Assembly: GCA_021803885.1 (NCBI GenBank)
Contig: JAJZKY010000408.1
Span: 1-5,163, forward strand
Source: Planctomycetota bacterium
Lineage (GTDB): Bacteria > Planctomycetota > Phycisphaerae > WQYP01 > JAJZKY01
DNA: 5,163 nucleotides
Reading direction: 5' to 3'
The notes under the pieces are model-generated. The model was given only the letters and a program-made list of their open reading frames with translations, ran no database searches and was not told where the DNA came from. Positions 1 through 5,163 of this stretch are shown one piece after another. A program made the position numbers and the translations under genes. Each line of letters opens with the position of its first letter. The stretch's first letter is position 1.

Positions 1-1090
1 AGGGCCGGGGTGGTCGGGTGCCAGTTTTACCTAAAATATTTTGTCCCGGGAGCCAGGCGCCGCGCGCGGTGCCATAGCGCACCGCGCCCATCATGCCGTC
101 TTCAATTTCCGGCGTGATGTGGCGAATATGCAGCCGCAGGCGAACGCGCGGGGTGAAGTCCGCAACCTGGGCCGGGGTGGTCGGGTGCTGCAGATAATAA
201 ATCGTGCCGCCGTTGGCGATGGTGGAAACCAGTGAGGCCAACTGCAGGGGGGTAATATGAATGCCCTGGCCAAAGCTGCACAACTTGGCTACTCCACCGC
301 GGCCGGGCGCAGTGGGATAAATGCCCGGGGATTCGCCCGCGATCCGGTAGCCAACTTTATGGCCCAGTCCAAGCAGTTTTTCATAATAGCTGACGGTGGC
401 AAAGCCCATGCGCCGGCCCAGCGCCTCAAAATAGGCATTGATCGAATAGGCCAGCGCTTCGGTCATGTTGACATAGCGGCCGGGCGCAATTTCGACCGGA
501 GTATTTTCGTTGACGATTCCGCTGTTGAGCGCGGCCACCGAAACCGCCAGTTTAGTGGTGGAGCACGGTATGTATTGCGACGACAGCGCCAGCTTCTGAT
601 TCACCATGGCCAGAATGCGGCCGGTCTGGGGATCCACGACAACCGCGGTGCCGTTGCGGTCGCCGAGGGCGCGCTCCGCGGCGGCCCGCACTACCGGGTC
701 TTCTCCGGCGGTGATATCGCCGGCCGATAAGCCGGGATGCACCGGATTGGTGTCCCAAACCTGGCCGTCGTACAAATAGCCGGTGCGTTCCATGCGGATG
801 CGCCGCAGCCATGCGGCATGCCGCGCCCGCGCTTGTGCAATCCGGCGCAGGTAACGGATGTGCGCCAGGTAGCGCTCATGGGCCAGGTACCGTTCGTGGG
901 CGAGATAACGCTGGTGGGCCAGATAACGTTCGTGTGCGCGGCGATGCAGAACGGCGGCGCGGCTTTCCGAATGCGCCAGCTTTCGTCTGCCGGTTCGCCT
1001 GGCGCCATAGAAGCTGAGGCTGGCCAAAAGGCAGATCGCAAGCAGCCGGATGGCCTGGGTTGGGGATGAAGTGCGAGATTTCGGATCCAT
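1..1090 (-). CDS. Small penicillin-binding transpeptidase, C-terminus cut by window edge
   Basis: Serine DD-transpeptidase that cross-links peptidoglycan stem peptides outside the inner membrane. All three active-site motifs are seen in one frame: S177-T-T-K180 (within YIPCSTTKL), S216-I-N218 (within ALAYSINAYFEALG) and K355-T-G-T358. The transpeptidase fold begins near residue 130 with DPVVRAAAERALG and AVVVDPQTGRILAMV, typical of the family. Residues 13-29 are a hydrophobic signal anchor. Residues 30-105 are very basic and hold five AHxRYL repeats. There is no glycosyltransferase domain, and too little room for the N-terminal dimerisation domain of class B PBPs. SxxK to SxN is only 39 residues apart, against roughly 50-60 in well-known PBPs. 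The ATG at 1090 is chosen because it is the only ATG after an in-frame TAA and puts the anchor at the N-terminus; no clear Shine-Dalgarno precedes it. The end lies beyond base 1. Family call is firm; PBP2/FtsI subclass is uncertain. Confidence 0.88.
   Translation of the reverse strand, partial: MDPKSRTSSPTQAIRLLAICLLASLSFYGARRTGRRKLAHSESRAAVLHRRAHERYLAHQRYLAHERYLAHERYLAHIRYLRRIAQARARHAAWLRRIRMERTGYLYDGQVWDTNPVHPGLSAGDITAGEDPVVRAAAERALGDRNGTAVVVDPQTGRILAMVNQKLALSSQYIPCSTTKLAVSVAALNSGIVNENTPVEIAPGRYVNMTEALAYSINAYFEALGRRMGFATVSYYEKLLGLGHKVGYRIAGESPGIYPTAPGRGGVAKLCSFGQGIHITPLQLASLVSTIANGGTIYYLQHPTTPAQVADFTPRVRLRLHIRHITPEIEDGMMGAVRYGTARGAWLPGQNILGKTGTRPPRP
2..21. repeat. 20-bp exact direct repeat, copy 1 (window edge)
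   Basis: Bases 2-21 are identical to bases 169-188 in the same orientation. This copy lies immediately after the KTGT-coding triplets of the PBP gene and is read there as GTRPPRP. The flanking bases differ on both sides. The offset of 167 bp is not a multiple of three, so the two copies are read in different frames. It could be a real duplication or a sequence-end artefact. Confidence 0.85.
169..188. repeat. 20-bp exact direct repeat, copy 2
   Basis: This is the second copy of the repeat at 2-21, inside the PBP transpeptidase domain. Here it is read in another frame as part of QHPTTPAQV, between the GGTIYYL strand and the segment leading to the KTGT motif. This copy sits in a plausible family context, so it is more likely the native one. 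Confidence 0.85.
848..937 (-). repeat. Five 18-bp tandem repeats encoding AHxRYL
   Basis: Within the PBP gene, residues 52-81 are five consecutive hexapeptides: AHERYL, AHQRYL, AHERYL, AHERYL and AHIRYL. At DNA level the 18-bp units differ mainly at third codon positions (CGT/CGG/CGC for Arg, TAT/TAC for Tyr, GAA/GAG for Glu, CAC/CAT for His, CTG/CTC for Leu). Amino-acid change is confined to the third residue (E, Q or I). This suggests an old duplication kept by selection on the protein. The repeat lies in the basic region between the membrane anchor and the transpeptidase domain. A six-residue period does not match the heptad of a classical coiled coil. Confidence 0.9.
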
Positions 1091-1161
1091 TTCGTGCTCG
1101 TAGTGGTGCGAGTACTTATGATTCGATGCAGTCCCGTTCTGCTGGCGCAAAGCTTAGCTCA

Positions 1162-1179
1162 CGCCTGCCAAAGCAGGCG
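1162..1179 (-). other. Perfect 7-bp stem-loop between secretin and PBP genes
   Basis: CGCCTGC (1162-1168) pairs perfectly with GCAGGCG (1173-1179) across a 4-base loop. It lies 72 bases upstream of the PBP start and 135 bases past the secretin stop, both on the minus strand. No T-run follows on either strand, so it is not a standard intrinsic terminator. It could be a 5'-leader structure of the PBP transcript or a factor-assisted end of the secretin transcript. The rest of 1091-1313 holds nothing I can name with confidence; a TAAAAT hexamer (1239-1234, minus) is a possible -10 box without a good -35. Confidence 0.4.
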
Positions 1180-1313
1180 ATGTAATCCGATTGTACTCAT
1201 CTCCGGCGCAAAAGCAGCAGGGTTTTCATGAAAATTTTACTTCCGGGTAACCAGTTTGGTACGGCTATCAAAAGCTCAAATCAAATTTCAAACTGAATTT
1301 GACGCATTGAAAA

Positions 1314-3248
1314 TTATGAGTTGGCGGGCAGCCGCATATTGCCGTAGGGTTGGTTCGGTAACGGCGGATGCGGAGGGGGAGGAGCCGGATGAGGCGCGGC
1401 GGGAATATAGAAACTGCCGCTCGCGCTTGCACTGGCTGTGCCGGGTGGCAGCACCACGGCGGGCGGAGAATGAGGGCCGGCGCTGAGAATATGCGGCGTA
1501 ATTTCCACCACAAAACGGTCCTGGCTCAAAGAGCTTTGTGTTTGCGAAGCGAAGATGCCCAAGCCGGGCAGCGTCGCCCATCCCGGCGTACCCTGCAGTT
1601 GTTGGCTGACCTGTTGATCGAGCAAGCCGCCGACCAGCACCGGCTCGCCATTGCGCAGGCTGATGCCGGTGGAGAGCACGCGATCATTGAGGATGGGAAT
1701 ATTGTTGACGGAAGCGCCGGTCAGCGTCCGCACGTGTCCATTGAAATGCAGATAAATTCGACCCGCGCCGTTTTCACCGCCCTCCACCCAGGCCTGCATT
1801 TTTAAATTCACCCCAAGATTGATATAGGTGAACGACGGCACCGGCGGAATATAGCTGCCATTGGACAAAACATTGGAAACGGCGGAGTTCAGATAAATCG
1901 GCGAAAAAGTGGCATTGAGTATGGGGTAGCGTTCGCCGATGCGCATCATGGCCTTTTGGCCGGAGGAGACGCGCAGCCAGGCATCTTCGAGATCGTTGGC
2001 GCGCGAACCCTGGCGGGCAAAAGAACCATGCACCGGCGGCAAAGTCAGGGCCATGAGCGTGGCGCCGCCGCCAAACAGGGCAAAAGGAGTTTGCAGCAGC
2101 GGCTGCAATTGCTGTTCGAGTTGCTGCAACTCGGCCGCGATTTGCGAGCCGCTGGATAAATTATTCAGTCCGCCCGAGGCCAGCAACTGCTGCAACAGGC
2201 TCTGCAGATTGCCCGATTTTCCCAGTTGCGCCAGCAGAGGTCCGAGGCTGAAGACCTGAAACTGGCCTGGCGGCTGCATGCCCAACTGCACAGCCTGGCT
2301 ATGGGTGATCTCGAGGATGCGCACCTGGAGCAAAGCCTCGGGCCGGCGCCGGCTGAGGCCGGCCAGCGCCAGTTCGGCGGCATCAAGCTGCAGCGGCGCG
2401 CCACGCAGGGTGAGGGCATTGACGGCGGGATTATATTGCAGGCTGTTCAGGCCCAACAGGTGGCCGACCTGGGCGATTTGCCGCGCATTACGCACCTGGC
2501 GCAGATAGAGCGTGCGTTCAGCCAAGGGAGTAAAATGCGCCGCATTGCCGAGCGGGCCAAAGTAGATAACATGACGGCTGAGGGCGGTCCAGGCAATGCC
2601 CAATTGATCGCGCAGGGCCAACATGGCCTGGCCAAACCGCGCCTGGCCCAGATAGAAGCGCACCGGAGGATTCGGGGTATTGCGATCCAAGGTGGCGCGC
2701 AAGCCATAAGCCGCGGCGACCTGGTGCAATAACGTCCAGGCGGGGCCATAAAAATGAAAATTATGCCGCCGCACCGAAAATTCCAGCCGCACCGGCGCAC
2801 GCGCGTTACGCACCCATAAGGGCAGCCAGCGGCCAGGCAAGGGCGTCATCCGAAAAGCTGCCGGCATGGCGGCTTGCAAGGCGGCCCGGGCAGTGCGGCT
2901 TTGCGGATCCACCGCCAGCGCCTCGCGAAACTGCAATGCCGCCCGCCAGCGATGTCCGGCCCGGCGCAGTGCCTGGCCTTGTTGCAGATGCCAGGCGAGA
3001 TCGCGCCGCGCAAGTATTTGCCGGGCCGCGCGCAGCAGCGCATCCTGAGGCGCACGCCGGCAGCGGGCGGCGATCATGCCGTAGGCGGTGTCCCAGCGCG
3101 CGGCGCGGACTACCTGGCGCAAACGATGAAAAAAAGCCTTCCGTGAGATCGCCGCAGCCGATTTTTGCGGAATCGCGGCGGCGCGGACGCCAGCCTGGCC
3201 GCACAAGATTACCCCCATCAACGGAATGACCAGACTGCGACAGTTCAC
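1314..3248 (-). CDS. TPR-containing secretin (type II/III secretion or type IV pilus family)
   Basis: Outer-membrane pore protein of the GspD/PilQ secretin family, expected to form a multimeric ring through which a pilus or substrate passes. Residues 1-24 are a signal peptide (basic Arg4, hydrophobic core, cleavage likely near VRA-A-A). Residues 35-130 are helical and TPR-like, clearest at 83-120. Residues 150-231 resemble the STN/N0 domain and 245-300 an N1 ring domain. The secretin domain runs from about 303 (ALLQVRILEITHSQAVQLG) to 588, with GERYPIL at 438-444, GEPVLVGGLLDQQ at 534-546 and VVEITPHIL at 580-588. A Leu/Gln-rich insertion lies at 338-390 and a Pro/His-rich tail at 594-634. 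The start is GTG at 3248; the next ATG (3218) would remove the basic end of the signal peptide. An AAAGG stretch upstream is about 15 bases from the GTG, a long spacing. No secretion ATPase, pilin or inner-membrane partner is in view, so the substrate is unknown. Length of 644 residues is normal for the family. Confidence 0.9.
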   Translation of the reverse strand: MNCRSLVIPLMGVILCGQAGVRAAAIPQKSAAAISRKAFFHRLRQVVRAARWDTAYGMIAARCRRAPQDALLRAARQILARRDLAWHLQQGQALRRAGHRWRAALQFREALAVDPQSRTARAALQAAMPAAFRMTPLPGRWLPLWVRNARAPVRLEFSVRRHNFHFYGPAWTLLHQVAAAYGLRATLDRNTPNPPVRFYLGQARFGQAMLALRDQLGIAWTALSRHVIYFGPLGNAAHFTPLAERTLYLRQVRNARQIAQVGHLLGLNSLQYNPAVNALTLRGAPLQLDAAELALAGLSRRRPEALLQVRILEITHSQAVQLGMQPPGQFQVFSLGPLLAQLGKSGNLQSLLQQLLASGGLNNLSSGSQIAAELQQLEQQLQPLLQTPFALFGGGATLMALTLPPVHGSFARQGSRANDLEDAWLRVSSGQKAMMRIGERYPILNATFSPIYLNSAVSNVLSNGSYIPPVPSFTYINLGVNLKMQAWVEGGENGAGRIYLHFNGHVRTLTGASVNNIPILNDRVLSTGISLRNGEPVLVGGLLDQQVSQQLQGTPGWATLPGLGIFASQTQSSLSQDRFVVEITPHILSAGPHSPPAVVLPPGTASASASGSFYIPAAPHPAPPPPHPPLPNQPYGNMRLPANS

Positions 3249-3307
3249 AATAAATAACAGTTTACCTTTGGTGCTACGCTGAATGCAGGCTCTAGCGGCC
3301 TGAAGCC

Positions 3308-3583
3308 ATGCGTGCGATTCTGCAATATCTCTGGCTAGCGCCGCGCCGGCACCGCTTTCGACCCTGGCGCAGTCCGTATCTTCGCTGGCGGATTGAAACG
3401 TACAGCGGGAAGCCGGCGGAAGAGATCGGGTTCATTTTTTTCTGGAGTTTTCTCTGGCACGAGGGCGGGCAGTTTTTGCGCTTTCTCGGCTGGTGCCGCC
3501 AGATGCGGCATTACCGGCAGGCTTCGCGCCGACCCTGGCAATCAGCCTTCGCCGGTCCGGAGGAATCGCTCACCGTACAGTAG
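3308..3583 (+). CDS. Small Trp/Arg-rich protein of unknown function
   Basis: A 91-residue basic, aromatic protein with seven Trp and fourteen Arg. It has no signal peptide and no clear membrane helix, though FIFFWSFLW (42-50) is strongly hydrophobic. The core RSPYLRWRIETYSG (21-34) followed by WSFLWHEGGQFLRFLGW (46-62) looks like a compact helical domain. I have an impression that similar short proteins occur in acidobacteria, but cannot name a family. It fills the gap between two minus-strand genes: divergent from the secretin with 59 bases between starts, and overlapping the rmuC stop by 14 bases tail to tail. The ATG at 3308 is the first in frame, with only a weak GAAG directly upstream. 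The minus-strand frame over the same bases looks less protein-like. The last 15 residues, which reach into rmuC, are probably the least conserved. Real gene likely; function unassigned. Confidence 0.62.
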   Translation: MRAILQYLWLAPRRHRFRPWRSPYLRWRIETYSGKPAEEIGFIFFWSFLWHEGGQFLRFLGWCRQMRHYRQASRRPWQSAFAGPEESLTVQ

Positions 3584-4976
3584 CGGATTTGGCCGCCGCG
3601 TCCGCGGGCGGGCCGGCATCCGCGGAATCCGCATTGGTGGTGACGAGCAGCCGGGGCGCCTGGATGGGTTCCAGTTCCGGCACTTGTTCAAAGTCGCGGT
3701 TCAGACTTTGCAGTCGGTCCATCTGGGGCGTGAGCATGCGCTGATAGGACCGTTCCGCGGCATCATAGGCGTTGACGGCTGATTCCAGGCCACGCCCGAT
3801 TTTACCGATATGGCCCAGAAACGTTTTCAGCCGCTTGATAAACTCCTGCAATTCGCGATTTAATTCCGCTGAACGGCTTTCAATCTGATATTGCTTCCAG
3901 CCTTGCGCGATGACGCTGATCAGGGGGAATAAGGTCGTGGGACTGGCCAGCAGAATCATGGGCCGCAGATCGTTGCCATAGAGAAACAGGCCGGGGTCGG
4001 CATCAAGCGCGGCGCGGAAGGCGGCTTCGCTGGGCACGAACATGACGACGCAAGGCACGCTGTTTTCGAGATTGCGGGCGTATTCTTTGCCGGCCAGTTG
4101 TTTGGCTCGCTCCCGCAGCGTGCGGGCCAGTTCACGGTAGCGCGCCTGGCGCGCGGCCTCTTCGGTTTCCTGCAGACCCTGATCAAAAAATACCAGGCTG
4201 GCTTTGGCGTCAATGATCAGGCGTGAGCCAGAAGGCAAATTGACGATGGCATCGGGACGCAGCCGGCCATCGTCGTCGCTGATGGTGGACTGCAGCAAAT
4301 AATCACGGTCCTGAGTCAGCCCGCAGCTATCGAAAATATTTTTCAGCACCGCCTCGCCCCAGCGTCCACGCACGCCGCTGCCCGACTGCAGAGCTTCTTT
4401 CAGCCGCCGCGCTTCCTGGCTCATATTGGCCCCGATCGAGGTCAAGCCGGCGATCTGCTGTTCCAGCCGCTCGCCGCTTTTACCGCGTTCGATTTCAAGT
4501 TCCTGGATGCGCTGCTGATACTGCTGCAACTGCTGCTGCATCTGTGCCAGCGAGGTTTGCAGCGAGGTATTGCTTTTGCCCACTTCGCCGAGCATGCGCT
4601 GTTCGAGCAGTTTGAGCGCTCCCTGGGCATTTTCATTGAGCTGTTGCGCGGCGCCGGCCAGAGCCGGCTGGGTCGCTTCCGGCAGCAGGGATTGCAACAG
4701 CGTGCGCAAGCTCGTCTCATCAGTTGCCTGCGCGGCCAGCCGGGCTTCATATTGCGCGCGCATGCTTTCCAATTGCTCGCGCGCCGCGGCCAGGGCTTCC
4801 TGCTTGCTCTGCTCCGCGGCCGCCAGCGCCGCTGCCTGAGCCCGGGCCGCGGCTGCCAACTCGGTCTCGATCCGGGTACGGTCCAGCTCAAGTTTCTGGC
4901 GATGGCGCAGTTCGCGCATCCAGGCGAAGCCTGCGGCCACTGTCGTCAAAATAAAAATGGCCGGAAGGATGATCAT
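3570..4976 (-). CDS. rmuC: DNA recombination protein RmuC homologue
   Basis: RmuC-family protein; in E. coli the gene limits inversion recombination between short inverted repeats, and the core is related to restriction-type nucleases. From ATG 4976 it has 468 residues, close to E. coli RmuC (475). Residues 2-19 form an N-terminal membrane helix. Residues 22-190 are a long Ala/Gln/Glu-rich coiled coil. The RmuC core covers about 200-400: RGRWGE (203-208), RPDAIVNLPSG (240-250) and IIDAK (254-258), giving a PD...D-x-K nuclease-like signature (Asp242, Asp256, Lys258). FVPSEAAF (313-320) and LLASPTTLFPLI (342-353) follow. The tail after about 430 is Ala/Pro-rich and variable. A longer frame starts at TTG 5006, but a TATAAT box overlaps that codon and no Shine-Dalgarno precedes it; the ATG has GGCGGAA six bases upstream and places the membrane helix at the terminus. 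The stop overlaps the end of the convergent 91-residue gene. It has its own promoter and no operon partner in view. Confidence 0.93.
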   Translation of the reverse strand: MIILPAIFILTTVAAGFAWMRELRHRQKLELDRTRIETELAAAARAQAAALAAAEQSKQEALAAAREQLESMRAQYEARLAAQATDETSLRTLLQSLLPEATQPALAGAAQQLNENAQGALKLLEQRMLGEVGKSNTSLQTSLAQMQQQLQQYQQRIQELEIERGKSGERLEQQIAGLTSIGANMSQEARRLKEALQSGSGVRGRWGEAVLKNIFDSCGLTQDRDYLLQSTISDDDGRLRPDAIVNLPSGSRLIIDAKASLVFFDQGLQETEEAARQARYRELARTLRERAKQLAGKEYARNLENSVPCVVMFVPSEAAFRAALDADPGLFLYGNDLRPMILLASPTTLFPLISVIAQGWKQYQIESRSAELNRELQEFIKRLKTFLGHIGKIGRGLESAVNAYDAAERSYQRMLTPQMDRLQSLNRDFEQVPELEPIQAPRLLVTTNADSADAGPPADAAAKSATVR

Positions 4977-5005
4977 GACGGTTTCCGCCGCAGGAATTGT
5001 CTGCA

Positions 5006-5011
5006 ATTATA
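5006..5011 (-). promoter_or_regulatory. Putative -10 box for rmuC
   Basis: The minus strand reads a perfect TATAAT at 5011-5006, inside the extended ACTATATAATTG. Transcription would begin near 4999, giving a leader of about 23 bases before the ATG at 4976. No convincing -35 hexamer lies 16-18 bases upstream, so the promoter may be weak or activator-dependent, or the match may be chance. The box overlaps the first base of the alternative TTG start, which argues against that start. Confidence 0.42.
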
Positions 5012-5079
5012 TAGTCTTTTGCCGGCAGGGCCATTGGTGCATCGTCAGACTCACGTTAATCTGAAGACAGGTAAATTCC

Positions 5080-5163
5080 ATGTCCATACTCGTCACCGGC
5101 GGCGCCGGTTATATTGGCGCGATCACCGCGGAAGTCCTGCTTGAGCATGGCTATGAAGTGGTG
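5080..5163 (+). CDS. galE: UDP-glucose 4-epimerase (GalE-type), N-terminal fragment
   Basis: The first 28 codons of an extended short-chain dehydrogenase/reductase sugar-nucleotide epimerase. It begins MSILVTGGAGYIGAITAEV, giving the first beta strand and the NAD-binding TGGAGYIG glycine motif (GxxGxxG), followed by the first helix and LEHGYEVV leading into the second strand. GalE interconverts UDP-glucose and UDP-galactose in the cytosol, supplying precursors for galactose metabolism and surface polysaccharide. Canonical GalE usually reads GYIGSH here; this one reads GYIGAI. Start ATG 5080 has an ACAGG Shine-Dalgarno-like element eight bases upstream. The gene is divergent from rmuC across 103 bases. 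The catalytic Ser-Tyr-Lys residues lie beyond the window, so a related nucleotide-sugar epimerase or dehydratase cannot be excluded. Confidence 0.85.
   Translation, partial: MSILVTGGAGYIGAITAEVLLEHGYEVV

Noticed and set aside
257..730. A 157-codon open frame on the plus strand
   Set aside because: It lies antisense to the PBP gene, whose minus-strand frame holds STTK, SIN and KTGT in the correct order; the plus-strand product resembles no family I know.
737..1069. A plus-strand frame with repeated short segments such as GQVPFVGEITLVGQITFV
   Set aside because: The periodicity is the antisense reading of the AHxRYL repeat in the PBP gene, not an independent protein.
1223..1234. A 12-bp perfect palindrome TTTTCATGAAAA, considered as an operator
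   Set aside because: It is a low-complexity A/T palindrome with no second copy in the window and no supported promoter close by.
1281..1302. A 7-bp inverted repeat (TCAAATT/AATTTGA) just after the secretin stop, considered as a terminator
   Set aside because: The stem is almost all A-T with an 8-base loop and no clean T-run follows on the minus strand, so it would be a very weak hairpin.
3174..3248. Cys16 of the secretin as a lipoprotein cleavage site
   Set aside because: The preceding residues VIL do not fit a lipobox, which needs a small residue before Cys; an ordinary signal peptide cut near residue 24 fits better.
4442..4891. Long frames on both strands inside the rmuC coiled-coil region
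   Set aside because: They are shadows of the GC-rich, Ala/Gln-rich coiled-coil coding sequence; RmuC motifs lie only in the main minus-strand frame.
5020..5027. TGCCGGCA palindrome between rmuC and galE, considered as a regulator site
   Set aside because: Eight-base GC palindromes are common in GC-rich DNA, and there is no paired half-site or repeat of it nearby.

Overview
This is a GC-rich stretch of bacterial chromosome with five protein-coding genes, two of them cut by the window edges. It has no recognisable RNA gene, mobile element or CRISPR array. An outer-membrane secretin implies a diderm (Gram-negative-type) host. The secretin resembles the TPR-plus-secretin proteins I associate with Acidobacteriota, through its GERYPIL segment, its VNNIPILNDR segment and its C-terminal EITPHIL. 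I therefore lean towards an acidobacterium of the Terriglobia type. That is inference from family resemblance; no rRNA marker is present.

Layout from left to right. Positions 1-1090 (minus) hold the N-terminal 363 codons of a small penicillin-binding transpeptidase. It is cut just after its KTGT motif and carries an unusual five-copy hexapeptide repeat between its membrane anchor and catalytic domain. Positions 1091-1313 are non-coding, with a perfect stem-loop and two tiny overlapping reading frames of doubtful meaning. Positions 1314-3248 (minus) encode a 644-residue secretin with a signal peptide, TPR-like helices, STN/N1-like domains, a secretin barrel and a Pro/His-rich tail. Positions 3308-3583 (plus) encode a 91-residue Trp/Arg-rich protein of unknown function, divergent from the secretin and overlapping the end of rmuC tail to tail by 14 bp. 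Positions 3570-4976 (minus) encode RmuC, a membrane-anchored coiled-coil protein with a nuclease-like core. A TATAAT box just upstream argues for the ATG start at 4976 over a longer TTG start. From 5080 (plus) the first 28 codons of a GalE-type UDP-glucose 4-epimerase run off the window.

The genes do not form one obvious pathway or operon. Envelope themes recur: peptidoglycan cross-linking (PBP), an outer-membrane pore (secretin) and nucleotide-sugar supply (GalE). RmuC is a genome-maintenance protein. The arrangement is mostly divergent or convergent neighbours with separate promoters. I see no convincing new multi-gene system. The items most worth a second look are the selected hexapeptide repeat in the PBP, the 20-bp exact repeat at the window edge, the Trp/Arg-rich small protein, and the secretin with no visible secretion partners.
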